Shown piece by piece: positions 50,161 to 62,710 of a stretch of 64,000 nucleotides of DNA. The notes beneath the pieces were generated by a model. It saw nothing but the letters and a program-made list of their open reading frames with translations. It searched no databases and had not been told where the DNA came from. Position 1 is the stretch's first letter, and each line of letters opens with the position of its first letter. A program made the translations under genes and the position numbers. Source of the DNA: Diphasiastrum complanatum (Eukaryota; Streptophyta; Lycopodiopsida; Lycopodiales; Lycopodiaceae); the NCBI GenBank assembly GCA_029204225.1, contig CM055108.1:25177803-25241802 (forward strand). The letters are read 5' to 3'.

Positions 50161-50565
50161 GTTGGAATACAAACCATTGCCTTGTCATACTTGATGATAC
50201 AATTTCAAGTTGAGGTTCGAGGCCAATAATTTATCTCGATGTGGGAAAGTTAATTGGGACAAGCCCAAACCATTTAGGTCATTCATTGCAATGAGCTATG
50301 AGAGCCATTGCTCCTTAACTCAAGGAAAGAATGGAAGTAACTCTACATACCACACATACATGGGAAAAGACAGGGAGGTTAAGGGCCTCTTTCCATGTAA
50401 CCTCTGCTTGTTCGTAGTATGCTTGATCACTTGAAGCCATATATGCTTTTCTGAATATAAAATATCGTCGTCCATCAATGACACACCCTTCAAGTTCATC
50501 CAAGTGTGTTTTATCCTCAAGTTCACTATTGAATAATTATGTTTCCATGTTTATTTGACAAAATT

Positions 50566-51750
50566 TTAAATATTCACTACAGCCATTACAGTAAGGGGTT
50601 GCATGGAGGTCAATAGAAAAGGTCTCATTATAGATATTTTCTTCACTTTTAATGTAGCTTTATCTGACCAATCTAACTTAGTAGAACCCAATTGATCAAT
50701 TGACTCTGTATTTAAATTTGAAAGTCCGCTTGCATCCAATGTTTCACATGCTAGGCATACAAGTGTCCAAGTGTTGTTGTCAATGATGGACTTCAATTAG
50801 ACTTTAAGAGTTTCTCTTTCATTCCTCTTTAATGCTTCAATAAATGCCCATTGCTATTTATGCTTCTGTGAAATGCAAGGGGCCTTGACCATATTAATAG
50901 ACTCCAAAAGCTTGTTTGATGGTTTTCAACCATATTGAAAATACCAAATTACAAGATCTTCATAATATGTAAGTTATTTATGAGCTTTCTCATCGCCTTC
51001 AAAATCCTTATATTCTTTACCATGTTAAGATGGACTTGGTGATGGTGTAGTAGGAATGACAAGTGCATAATTAGGAACTGTTGCAATAGTTTCATCAAAT
51101 CTTACTTCCGTTCTTTTTTCTATCCTAAACATCACAACTCTTCATAACTTCTTTTTTCATAGGCTTGAACAAACGGTCATGATTTTGTGTCGTCGTAGTA
51201 TTATAAGAAGATTGCTTTTCATGTCAAAATCTACATGCTTGTCCTTCAAAACAAGAGAGCCAACAAAGGTATTTACACATCCAAATACTCTTACATGCCC
51301 AACATAAGGCTCCACACCCTCATACCATGCTTCTTTAGATTTCATGTCCTTTAGATTTCATGTCTTGTTGTGGTGGTGTCTTGATGCATGAGATATGTTG
51401 TTGTCCCCCACTCTAGAGCATTTTTCTACTATGGTATATAGGAAGTCCTTTTTTTTTTTTTTCAATCAATTCCACATTGTTTGCACGAGTTTTAAATGTC
51501 CTCACAAAATACTCATCACCATTGTTAGGTCTCAACTTTTTTATAGTCTTCCCCACTTCATCTCCTACTCGTGCCTTGAAACCTTAAATCTATCTTATTC
51601 TTGAGACCTTTTTCCATGAAGTAGACAAATTTCTTTCCTCAAGAACTCATCTATGAATTTGAGGAAGTACATGGCACCATTGTAAGAGGGATTCTCCAAA
51701 GCATCATTATAAATTAGTGATAGCAAATTCTTAGCTCATGTACCATAATA
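50566..51750 (-). pseudogene. Degenerate copia pol fragment, minus strand
   Basis: Minus-strand pieces in order: integrase FLKFIDEF and GDEYFVRTFKTRA (about 51700-51480), then AWYEGVEPYVGHVRVFGCV (integrase end, about 51320) and MKSIIDNNTWTLVCLA (RT start, 50796). Many stops. It lies outside the EXECUTER gene. Confidence 0.75.
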
Positions 51751-52625
51751 AATGTGAAATGGATTTTGATGGTGATTGTTATGATGAGAAAGTTGAACGA
51801 CTGAGAATGATTCACATGATAAGTGGTATCCAAGGCTTTTGTGGTATTGGAAATGAAGAGCCATTTTTAATATGTGATAAAAGAAAAAAAAGTACAGTGG
51901 ACACAATACCATAGAAGGAAGATGTGCTAGAGGTTCTCGTAGCAATTATGTATCATCAAGATTCTCACATAAGTGAATGTAGTGAATGGAAGCTAGGTCT
52001 ACATTTAGACGAATTAGTTTCTTAAATATACACAAATTATCTTAATTGAGCCATTTTGTATTGGAAGAATATTTATGTTAGAGTTTCAAATAGAAGTTTT
52101 CACTTGAATTTTCTATGAACCTAAACTATGAGTCATAGGAAGCCATGCTTTTAAGGTACTTTTTATCATATGAGAAATCACAAGTCAAGAAACCACAAGA
52201 TTTAGAGTAGGTAAATAAGGACTTGGAAAAGAAATCACTTGCCAAGAACCTTACCAAAAACTAGGCTCACATGTTTTTTTATCCTCATCTCTCTCCTTTA
52301 ACAAATATCTCTTCCTTCAAGGACTTATGGAAACATCTCATGAACTTATGTTGGGGAAAACATCTCATAGTATTCAAGTAAGAAGCCCAAGTTATAGGAG
52401 GTTCATCTCTATTTGAGTTCATGTTATGAGTAATAAAGTATAATGGCCTACTTCAACATCGAAGAACTTCTCATTGGAGTGAGAGCAAAAATCATTTTTC
52501 TAGCCCCAAGGATCATCATGGAAATCTTTGGATGGGAGAAAATGCACCATTGCTACAAGAGACGTTGCCTAGAAAAGATTTCTCACTAGGTGTAAAATGA
52601 GTGCTAGTATTGCCAGTGTTAGTAA

Positions 52626-53015
52626 TCAAGTTAGGAACATGACTCCAAAATCAAAGATTTTTATGGAGATTCTAGGGTACCCATATAAGAAAGGGGCCCT
52701 ATCATAAGAAAGAACCTTAGAGCCAAATGGAGGCTCGTAGAAAGAAGAATGAAAAAATCTCAAAGTTGATCGCCTTGGAAAAAGAAGACACACATACTTG
52801 AAACCATAGTTCCAAAAGTCATCCAAAGAAGGTAGGGGATGAATTGTGTTGCAAAATAACAATGGAGTTTTGCATGTAGTTAACCATCGAGATCTTCTAA
52901 TGCTTAATAAGAGTGTCACCATTGAAATCCTTCTAGTGATGAGAACCATGTTGTTAATAGTCAAGTTAAAGATTCCTAGCCCTCTTTGTTGATAGGGGCC
53001 AAAGATATATCTCAA
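52626..53015 (-). pseudogene. Possible L1-type LINE C-terminal scrap
   Basis: 129 open codons on the minus strand beginning near GPYQQRGLGIFNLTINN. The QRGLGI-x-N-L-x-x-x-N-x-x-L run resembles the segment of plant L1-type ORF2 that follows RT (KGGLGIxNLxxxNxALL). The rest is not recognisable. 51750-52625 shows no feature. Confidence 0.4.
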
Positions 53016-53154
53016 GAAAATAGACCATTTTCTTTTATTTAAAGAAAACCATGGAGGATTTTAGTAAAGTTGTTTATGACCATCAAAGGAAATAATTGTA
53101 AAGAGTGAAAATATATTTTAAGAGATGAGAATGTGATTAATGGATTAATAAGAG

Positions 53155-53352
53155 GAGGGAAACCCAACTTTATTCACTAACTTGACATTTAGGCCCCGCA
53201 ACATTAAAAGTCCCACAAAAAGGCCTAAAGTCCTTTTATTGACTTGCTAATTAATCAAATAACTATGTGATCATCGGGTTGGACTTACACACGTAGGGTC
53301 TCACTTATTAACTAGGGTTAGGGCTGCCTTGGGATCCGCAAACCCTCCAACA
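53155..53352 (-). repeat. Truncated 3' LTR of the gypsy-like element
   Basis: Starts (minus) TGTTGGAGGGTTTGCGG after a purine tract (TTTTGGTGGGGG). Similarity to the 5' LTR stops at AGGAGGG on plus, position about 53154. Confidence 0.8.
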
Positions 53353-53618
53353 GTATCCCCCACCAAAACTGGTGGCGGTCCCACGACACTTGCAAGATGT
53401 AGTTACTGTGGACTTTTATTTGCTTCACGTCGAATCTTTATTAAATGATACTGCACCTTATCCATAAAATCGAGTTGGGCAGTGTTGAAATCTAAATTTT
53501 GTGGCAAAAAACAACGGTGGGCTCCGACGATCCACTTTGAAGTTGTCCAGGCTGTGAATCGAGATTTCCAAGAGCCTCCTATCATTGCTGCTCGGAAATA
53601 CAATCTAGCCACCGGCAG

Positions 53619-55260
53619 CTAATCCTTAATGCTCTCTGACGCCATTGGCTTATTCGGATTGAATGCCAAAGGGGGAAGGCAATCATCCCATCGTGTTGCC
53701 ACGGATGCCAATAGAGTCAAATCTTTTGCAAAGAGCGTTGATTGCCTCACTATGGGATCAAGAGAGTGTATATACTCCCGCTGGTATGCTTGTAGTGCCT
53801 GGTGAAAATCCACTAAAATTTCCCAACTGTAAGGTTGGTAGATGATTGGCCAGTTCGGCGTATGGATAGTACTTTTGTCCATGGCCAATCCCAAATCCTT
53901 CCACTTATTCCTGTGTGGCATTGGGACGTAATATGGATCTACATGCAATTGGCGAGGGCTGGCCACATAACTCCTGATGGATTCTGGAGTTTTCTCAAAA
54001 ACTGCAACTCTACAAACTGGCTGCTCTCTCAATGCGGGTGTTTTATCCAATTCTTTGTCGGCCTCTATTTCAGAAGTCTTAAACTTGAGGACCCAACCAC
54101 CGCGAGGACTTATGAGGATGTTGTTTTAAAAAGCTCTGGATCTAGTCCTCGATGCCGATTGGTCTTCTGAACAATGGGGTGGTCCTTGATGAAGATGGGC
54201 CTGGTTGCATTGCCTATGGAACTGGCTATTCTTCTGCAACTTCAGGGGCTCCACCCTGGTCGATGCCCGAATCCAACCATATATCCATAGGTGCATCAAC
54301 TTGGTGCGGAGGGAAGAACTGCGGCATGACCAGAACTGAAATTTGAGGCCCGTCTTTCAACACCTAAGTGGCAACCTTTTCATATTTATTGATGGTTGCT
54401 TTAGCCTTTACCAATTCAGTGGAAGCGGTACCCTTGAATCTGTCAAAGCGGCCTTGGAATCCTTGAAGGGCCACTTTATAGGTTTCAACCTTTTTAAACA
54501 AATACACAATTTCCGTCGGAGTTATCAGATGATCAAGTATTTGCATCTATAGATACGCATCACACTCAAGGGTGGTCGTATCCAATTCACCTTGGAGACG
54601 TGTGCGATCTTGTTCAACCATCTGCAGTTGACCCTGGAGCAGCTGCACTTGTTGCTTTGCATCATGCACAGCCCTGTCCACTTGGTCTTGGGCAGTTGTG
54701 AGGGCATTCTGCAGGGAACTAACATAATCCTCTAGGTGATCAGCCAGTTGTTGTGCCTTCTTCTTCTCAGCTTCAGACTTAGCTTCATGCTACTTGGTGA
54801 TCTTCAATTCTTTGTCCAGCTAATTCGCTTTCTGGCTAATAAGTGTATTCTCAGATCCCATATATGAGATGCGCTGCTCCTTTTCTTGTCTTCTCTAGTA
54901 TAGACTGGATCACTTGCGCAAGGCTTGAGACTAAACTGAGAGCATCACCAGAATCTACTGTTGTGGAGGTGGTAGCAGCAGAAGGACCTGGTGGTACTAT
55001 CCCTGGTTGGCGTGGAGCAGGTGCCTATAATTCTTCTTCTTCAAAGAGGTCTTCTTCTTCATAGCCCTCAGGCACTGTGATGTCAAACTGCTTTGGTGAT
55101 TTGACAGCTTGCCCGACCGAAATTGTGGTTGGTGCAGCTTCAACTTAATCTGGCTGGTCGATCTAAAAAGAGTCTTCAAAACCAGTAGGAGTATCATGGA
55201 TCTGTTCGAATCTTCTTCCAAGGGATTAAAGTTCAAAGGGCGCAGGGCTTTGGGGCATTA
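53619..55260 (-). pseudogene. Coiled-coil region and unknown ORF of the gypsy-like element
   Basis: Broken minus-strand frames downstream of gag. About 54850-54370 is heptad-rich (AEKKKAQQLADHLEDYV, then QVQLLQGQLQMVEQDRTRLQ), predicted coiled coil. 54050-53619 is a 143-codon open frame (MDKTPALREQPVCRVAVFEK) with no family I know. It sits where pol would normally be. It could be an element-specific structural protein or captured host sequence. Confidence 0.5.
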
Positions 55261-55315
55261 CAAAAACTTTTGAGGCCCCAAGGGGGTTGGAATCATCGAA
55301 CATGTCCATGAAATA

Positions 55316-56476
55316 CTAGGTGTTTGGGGAAACAACTCGGATCTGTGGGGGAGAGACAACCTGGGTAGCTGTGATGGGAATGGTAGTCCCAATGGTCACA
55401 GACTTTCCTTGAGAGGAAGCAGAGGCGAGGGAAGCATCAGAGGTGGGAGGAATAGGTAGTTCAGTGTGAATAGCAGCAGGGGGTGGAAGCGTAGCTGAAG
55501 ATGTTTGCCTAGTACGATGTCGTGACGCGGAAGGCGAGTGAGGAATGACGATCTCGCTGCGTGGATGACGTCGACTATGTGAGCTGGATGCTTGTTGAGA
55601 TGATTCTGCCGGTGCTTCTTCATAGATAGAAAGAACGGAATCCATACGAAAACCATGGATTCTATTTTCAAGGTGGGAGGCTGCAAGGAGTGACAACATA
55701 GGGCCAGCAGCAAACTGCTGCTTGATATTGCTCTTGATGGCTCGTTTGAGCTCTCCAAAGATGGTCTTGAACCAATTATATGGTTCCAGAGGAGCCTTGG
55801 CTATCTTGGCGTGAGACTCAACTATCCTACGCAAAATCTGGGAAGTAATACGGTCTTTCCTGAGGTTGCCAATCATCAGGAAATTGTTGAGGAGCTGATC
55901 AGCAGCCTGAATGGCAGGATCAATAATGGCATCTAGAAGATAGCCATCATTAGTCCAGTGTAGATCATTGGTCAGGTCAATATAAGGCTTAATAGCCTGT
56001 TTGGCTTGCTTATAGTTTGTTGAGTCTTGGGTACCAGATGTTATCCCTATGGCAGCAAGGGCGGCCTCAGTCACGCGCACGTTGTGTGTGGCTCCCTGGA
56101 AAGTAATGTAAAATTTGGATTTCTCCTCCTTCCGAATTGCATCATCCATAGCATTTTGCAAGATTGCGTACTCATTATGGTGTTTCAGCTCACATCTGAT
56201 ACTTTTAGATAATCCTGACAAAAACCACATAATCATGGCATTTTCGTTCATCAGTTCAGGTTCGCACTCAGATCTGAGGCGTTTTACCCGTTCAATGTAA
56301 TCTCGAACCATTTCTTGCTTTCCCATTTTAATTTTACTTAAAAGTAGGAAAAAGTCTTCCATAAACTTTCGAGGTTTGAACCGTGTGATAAGGGCTCGTT
56401 TAACAGTCTCCCAGTTTGTACGCTCAGTTTCATCTTGATTATAGTACCAATCTTGTGCTGTGCCTGTTAAGGCCAT
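55316..56476 (-). pseudogene. gypsy gag-like protein, 386 codons open
   Basis: The minus strand reads MALTGTAQDWYYNQDETERT, then VKRALITRFKPRKFMEDFFL, MGKQEMVRDYIERVKRLRSE, IMWFLSGLSKSIRCEL. This is the Ty3 gag core (A-x-x-W, F, Y-x-x-R, F-x-x-G-L). The C-terminal half (from about residue 150) is novel to me: helical, then Ser/Pro-rich, with no zinc knuckle. More gag lies upstream of 56476 beyond a stop. The open frame could still be coding, but the element lacks pol. Confidence 0.75.
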
Positions 56477-57865
56477 AGGAAAAAGCTTAAGTTTATCCTA
56501 GGGAGAAACTTTGCCATAGACTTCACAAGATTCAGAATAGATCTGAAGAAATCTAACTAGATCTTTTAATCCATTGTATTTGGGTAGATCCAAACAAGGT
56601 GCTCTCCTAACAATGATTGGATTGACTTCTTGAGGAGCTCACCTCCAGGGGCAGCCATCTTTACAGATTAAATCAAGCAGACAATGAGAGTGGATCTAGA
56701 TTTTCAATCAAAACTATCTCAGATCAGATCTACTAGATCTCGTGATAAGAATCAGATTCCTATATCGTGAAAAAGATTTCGAAAATCAACCAATTGATAC
56801 TTCTCCAAAATGAAAAAATTCTCAGAATCAAAATCAAACTATATCAGATTTGACCCAAAATTTGACAGAAACTTGATCTGGAATATCAAAACCTAAAAAT
56901 AGAACTGGCGAAGGTTCACTCGACGAAGGTCCAACAGTGTTATTTTTGAAAAAAAAAACTCTCTAGTCAGGCTTTTCTGACAAATTCTATAGAAATAACC
57001 TTCGCCGAACTCTCAGACTCAGAATCTGACATAGATAAAGCTAGGGTAGAACTGGCAAAGGTTTTTGGCACACAAAAACACAGTTTCTGTAGTTTGGCAA
57101 GGGTAAAAATAGATATTTTCTATAATCCTGATTGAATGAATGTTCGTCAAACTCAAAAATAGTAAATTACTATAAATAGAATAATTTGGAAACTCGACGA
57201 AGGTTCTGGCGAAGAATTAAGAGTAATACTGGTATTTTTGCAAAAAAGAGACTTTTTTGGCAAAAATATGACAATATGACAATTGATCCTCTAAAAAAAC
57301 CTTCTATTTCTGATATAATTTTTTTCGCCGACCTGGCAATAGATAAATCTGAATCACACCTATGCACAGTGAATCGGACGAAGGTTCTTCTTCTGTATTT
57401 TCAGGGTTTTGGTGATTTTTTGGTGTTTTTTAATGGTTTTTTTGATGTTTATGGAAATCTACTGGGAAGGATTGTTCGCCTTTCAAACTGAAGGTTTTGT
57501 GATCAAAATTGAAGGTTCCTACAACTCGGCGAACATTTCCTGAAAGAGGGCAAAAAGTTACCAGCTTTGATGACGATTTTTGTCTCCTTTTGACCAAAAT
57601 CTGGCAGATTTGATCGATTTCTATTGTTTTTTCTGATATCTCAGATCCAAATGGATCTTAAGATTGGTGATCTGAATAGCTTTTCCTGTTCCAAAATCAG
57701 ATTAGATTCAAACAAGCAAATCCACTTAAATCAAACAAAATCACTTCTCAAACTAACCCTAAATGCAGATTTAACACTATTCATGCCACGACAAAATGCC
57801 TAATGCAAGCTAACCATCCAACAAACTGAAAAATTGGTGTAGCTCCTCGGCAACGGCGCCAAAAT

Positions 57866-58614
57866 TTTAGTTGGTTTCTTTCCTTGCCTAATCTCAATCC
57901 AAGATTTGATCAATCTAGCATCAAGAAGATGAAGTTAGTTGTCACGCGTAGATTCGTTCCCATGAGAGCGATAACATAGTTCAGATTTCAACATGAATGG
58001 AAGATTCACATCTAACTCTACCATCCACTAACCCTAAGCATCAACACTACATCCATTAACACTAGATTCACAATGAAGATAGCTTACTCTTTCTCTCTCT
58101 CCCTTTCTCTCTCATAAAAAGTATAAAAACATGCAATCCCAATAACAATTAGATCCAACAATTAGAAAAACACAATAAAAGCATGAGAGATGGAGGAAAA
58201 GTGATAGAGAGCAAGGACATTCATAAATCCATTTCACAAGAGATCCAATCTGCTTTATTGAAATGAAGATGTGTACATGTGTAGGAAACTCGAGTTGGTC
58301 CCTTTTTCTAGTAGAGAGGAGGACCCTGGCCTCTGAATCTTATTGGTCCATTTCTGTCTCCCTAATTATTCAAATTTTAAAAAGAGTGGGAACCCATTCA
58401 AATCGGAGGGAAACCCAACTTTATTCACTAACTTGACATTTAGGCCCTGCAACATTAAAAGTCCCGCAAAAAGGCCTAAAGTCCTTTTATTGACTTGCTA
58501 ATTAATCAAATAACTATGTGATCATCGGGTTGGACTTACACACGCAGGGTGCCAAATCCCTCTCACTTATTAACTAGGGTTAGGATTGCCTTGGGATCCG
58601 CAAACCCTCTAACA
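57866..58614 (-). repeat. 5' LTR of the gypsy-like element
   Basis: About 750 bp between the primer site and the TGTTAGAGGG end. Its first 200 bp match 53155-53352. The inner edge is approximate because the expected CA end is not visible. Confidence 0.7.
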
Positions 58615-59106
58615 GGTGTACAGGAAGCATGAAGGTAAACACCTTATGTGGCTATGTGGATGCGGATTGGGGAGGTGACTGTGATGATCATAGATCCACC
58701 ACAGGGTATGTATTCCAGTTTTGTGGCAATTGCTTTTCCTAGTCTAGTAAGAAGCAAAGTACAATTGTTCTATCCACAACAGAAGCAGAGTATAAGGCAA
58801 TGTGTAGCATGAAGCCATATGATTGAGGCAAATCTTGAATGAAATTGGCATGAAACAGAAAAATCCCTCGATTATACATAGCGACAGTCAGAGTGGCATT
58901 CAGTTGGAAAAGAATCCAATGTTCCACATGAGAACCAAACACATCGAGATTCATTGTCACTTTATACGTGAGAGGCTGATGAGTCGGGAAATTAATGTTG
59001 TTCATTGTAGTACATATGAGCAACTAGCTGAAATTTTCACTAAGCCACTCATTAGAGAAAAGTTTGATAAGTTTAGATCAAATCTTTCTGTACTTAACGT
59101 TTGTTA
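58615..59106 (+). pseudogene. copia RNase H domain, plus strand
   Basis: Frames read MKVNTLCGYVDADWGGDCDD, STTGYVFQF, STTEAEYKAM, IIHSDSQSGIQLEKNP, RTKHIEIHCHFIRERL, EQLAEIFTKPLIREKFDKFR. The RNase H residues D, E and D are visible (DADW, TEAEY, SDSQ), and the KHIEI motif follows. A frameshift near 58810. The 5' part is cut off by the gypsy-like element, whose LTR ends at 58614. A TATAAAAAG and LTR-like sequence follow to about 59220. Confidence 0.88.
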
Positions 59107-59235
59107 ACTTTGATGCTATGTATATGGGTGTATAAAAAGTAGAATACACTTGCTATGTGAGCTTGGAGTGGAGAGTGTTTTCGGTTTGTGTTACTGTGTT
59201 GCATGATCTGTAATCCTGTTTGGATCAAATTCTAA

Positions 59236-61225
59236 GTGTTTGACCATGCCATCTGGTTCATGATGAATAATATTGCTAAGTTTTTTTCCGGTGCTTCCTT
59301 TCAAAATCAGATGAACGCTTTCTTCATGTGGCTTCATAAACCTGCTAGGGATGTAGTGAAATCACACCTGACTTTCCTCTTTATTTGCCAATACATGATT
59401 GATGCTTCCATTGAACTTGCCAAAGACTCCTCTGCCAAACTCCTTGCACCTCGGGGAGATGTTGAAAATATCCGAGAAATAGTGCCCCTTCTAAAACAAC
59501 CTAGCTTTTTTACCCTCTCTTTCAATCTTAACAATCCAAACTCAGTTATCTCTGGCTCTTTTATGATATCACCTTTGGCTGGTTTTACCTACCGAGTGTA
59601 AAATGTGAATGGTATTTCCCTTATGACGTTCCTACATTCCTGTCATTGTCATACTTTTAAACGTTTCAAAAACATTATCTCAAAAAAATTTGGTCATGCC
59701 ATACGTACAGACTGTAATATCATCAAAAGTATGTTATTACAGAATTTAAAAAAAAAATTACTTCAAGGCAAGCTAATGTGAATGAGTTGCTTCCGAACTG
59801 TATGGCGGTTGGCTTAAACTTATGAAATTCTCATCTTCTTATGCCTTTTTAGACGAGATTACAAAAACAAAGCATGCTGATTTTTGTAAAAATATTGCAC
59901 TAAGCTTTATTAGAAAGGGTAAATGGCTTCATGGTAATACTGCTTTTCTTATTAAGAATAGGATTGCCAATGATGAACTACAGTGGCTTACCAACTTTCT
60001 TTACGTTAATGGGATCAATAAAGCACAACACAACCCATGCTTTATGTGTAAATTCTTTGCACAAAAATTGGCCATACAAAGACTCAATAGCCCAGATTTG
60101 ACTCCTTTCCCAAATGAATTATCTAACTCTGTTGAGGATTCTCTTTCTTATATATTGGACATTACTACTAAATCTTTACCAAACCATTCTTGGGTAATGA
60201 TTCTCTACCTTACCTCCGTTGCACTTTTAAATCTCACAAGGATTCATTTAGATGGATTACCAACGCTCAGGATTGCTGTTTTACCAAACTTGCTAAATTT
60301 CTCACAGGAGCTATTGGTATGTTGTCACCGTTCCTCATGGAAGGTGCAGGCCGTAAGGCAAATACATACAAGAGTATCCTAAGAGCAGATACAATTCTAT
60401 ATTGGCAATGTGAGTCATCTATGGATTTCTATCTAAATCTACCACCCTTGATCACCGATATATGGGTTGCAGATATTTCGAAATGTTACGAGAATATACC
60501 CTTAGATGGTTTGGAAGGACTAAAAACTATTATGAAAAAGGCCATAAAATATGTCTTCAAACATTCCAAACATGATCTACTTTATTACAAATGGAATCAT
60601 ACACGCGAAATATTCAAATGGTCTTGGGGTAAAAAACTGGCACACTCTTAATATAAATTTACTTTACCAATGGAATGATTTCCTGATCGATAACTGTATC
60701 GTCAGACTAGGGAATAAAACCTAAAAAAAAATACATAGTATACCAATGGGTTTTTCATGTTCACCCACCTGGTGTAATTGGTACCTATCCTTCTTTGAAG
60801 CACAATTTATAAAGAGACTCGCCAGATTAGGCCTTACCACTTTTATGAATAACTTTTTACATTCATTTAGATACACTGATGGCATATGTTTCATCAATAA
60901 CCCATACATTGAACTTTTCATGGACAAAACACAATTGAGAACTTCTGATAACCCATTTTGGATTTACCATTTGGACTTTCTAGAAATAGAAAGAAAATTA
61001 TCAGAGGGTATACGTAACGTCACCAACTTTTTAAATATAACCATTGCCTTTGATCAAAATTCTGGTTTGACACAACTTTCAAAGTTTGACCGCAAAAGAA
61101 GAGAATTACCTTTTGTGATGCGCTTCCTTTGCTTGTTGCATCTCAAAATTTGTTGCCTCACGAAATTTTCACCTAGTATATCACCCTCTGGCTTTCTCGA
61201 GGTAGGCCTTCAAATCATTCACTAA
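59236..61225 (+). pseudogene. Reverse transcriptase of an uncommon eukaryotic lineage
   Basis: Four shifted plus-strand frames form one protein. The N-terminal part (59236-59601) has no known domain. A bridge reads HTFKRFKNIISKKFGHAIRT. Then come VADISKCYENIPLDG (RT motif A, with the first Asp), SIPMGFSCSPTWCNWYLSFF (motif B, MG-x-x-x-SP), HSFRYTDGICFIN (motif C, TD where DD is usual), TNFLNITIAFDQNSGL, KFDRKRRELPFVMRF and SPSGFLEVGLQI. The FLN/D-I-x-I, K-RR-LPF series recalls RTs seen in algae, protists and cnidarians. It is not copia, gypsy or the LINE family of this window. A Penelope-like origin is possible but unproven. Confidence 0.7.
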
Positions 61226-61390
61226 AGACAAAAGATAAAAGAATCTACGTCTCCAAGAATGAGAAACCCAACCCAAAGGTGCCACCTATTGTTCACATCA
61301 ACCTTTGGAGGAACCGATGTGGCCTTCATGACCACTATGGACAATATACATCCAAGGCTAGGGTTGCCTTCAACATGTGCTTGGGGTAAG
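61226..61390 (+). pseudogene. Possible continuation of the RT element
   Basis: A frame without its own Met reads KNEKPNPKVPPIVHINLWRN then LHDHYGQYTSKARVAFNMCL and stops at 61387. It follows the RT with a stop between. I do not recognise it. A 10-G run lies just beyond (about 61402-61411). Confidence 0.3.
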
Positions 61391-61419
61391 AGTACCCAAA
61401 GGGGGGGGGGGGACAGGGA

Positions 61420-62336
61420 CTGAAGTGTCCCAATGGCGTGTTGTTTTGGGTAATAGATTAAACTAAAAAAAACGTGAAGCAAAAAGTCCACTGGAAAACA
61501 ACACCTGCAAAGAAAAAGCAAAGTAAGAAGCAAAATCTACGGATATATCACATGTGGGCATACGTAACTATGCATGCGTACTCGCACTAATTTGATGAGC
61601 ATGCGTACTCGCACCAATAAGGACAGATCAAGCTGGAAAAAGTATGCATTGCGTGCCTGATTAACAAGTGTTTGGACCACTGTAAGGATTACGGAATTAG
61701 AAAGCATGCATAGCTGCGTGCCATACGTGGATGCAAGACGCGGCAGCTAGTGCTCGTGTTCTATTTTTTATGGTAGCTGTTGTTGTTTTGTCTTGGTTTT
61801 CAGATGTTGGCCTTTGCCCGCTTTCAAGTCGCAGCAAATTCTTATTAAATGTCTTGAAAAGCTGGTGTTCTTTTCATTTCAAACAGTTGATTTTCCTGCT
61901 GCTTGGAAATTGACCGAGTAAATCTGAAATCAACCGATTAGTTGATGGGTTCTTCTTGAGCACTGGCACTATGGCAGCAGCTAGCTCACTATAATAATCT
62001 GCTCTTACTTTGAGGTTTGATTACATGTGCCGAATTTTCTTCGCAAATTCTCCTGAAGTCTATATGTCACCATCCCACATCAGCAAGTCTATCCTGAATT
62101 TCGTCATCATGAGTCATAATATGCTTAATTAATTACAATATCCTGTATTAGATTCTTATCCCATTTGAAAACAAGTTTTATAGCGCTAATAGTGAGCATT
62201 TACTAACTGTCCATATTTTTTCGAAGTATTATATAATTATCAGACCCAGTAGTCGATGATACATCCAGTGACCATATATTTCTAGTATAAGTATCACTGC
62301 AAGATCTCTTCTAGCTCACAATACATTTTGTCTATA

Positions 62337-62340
<4 letters not shown>
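61420..62340. other. No gene recognised
   Basis: Noncoding. A short repeat of GCATGCGTACTCGCAC occurs twice (about 61573 and 61601). Confidence 0.6.

Positions 62341-62397
<57 letters not shown>
62341..62397. repeat. (CT)n microsatellite
   Basis: A perfect CT run of 57 bp. Confidence 0.98.
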
Positions 62398-62399
<2 letters not shown>

Positions 62400-62710
62400 A
62401 TACAACAATGTGCGGCGTAATTGCAATGCTGTTTTGTTCTGATACCTCGCTGGGAAAGCGGGCGCGTATTTTGGAGCTACGTCGGAGGTAATGTCTCTAC
62501 ACACTCACTCCTTTTGCTTAAAAAATTCAATATATACCGATATATGCTGATATATCTGTCCCTTTTGATTGTGATCGAAGTATTGAACTCAGGGACTTTT
62601 GCTGTCACAACTTAACGCACTGATCAGTACTTGGTTAATGTTTTTTTCATCTTTTGAATTTATGATCTATGCTTGAAATTGAGATTATGCTGTGTTTATC
62701 AAGATGGAAG

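Larger units (their letters stand above)
53155..58614 (-). mobile_element. Non-autonomous gypsy-like LTR element (tRNA-Asp-type primer)
   Basis: A roughly 200-bp segment at 53155-53352 is repeated at 58401-58614, the start of both LTRs on the minus strand (TGTTGGAGGG or TGTTAGAGGG). The full 5' LTR is about 57866-58614. The primer site on the minus strand is TGGCGCCGTTGCCGAGGA (57844-57861), the tRNA-Asp-type site seen in Athila-like gypsy elements. It is followed by gag and a long coiled-coil region. No protease, RT or integrase was found. The 3' LTR is truncated after about 200 bp. Confidence 0.85.

Noticed and set aside
61222-61533. 103-codon minus-strand frame
   Set aside because: It is antisense to the open plus-strand tail behind the RT and crosses the G run; no similarity was found.
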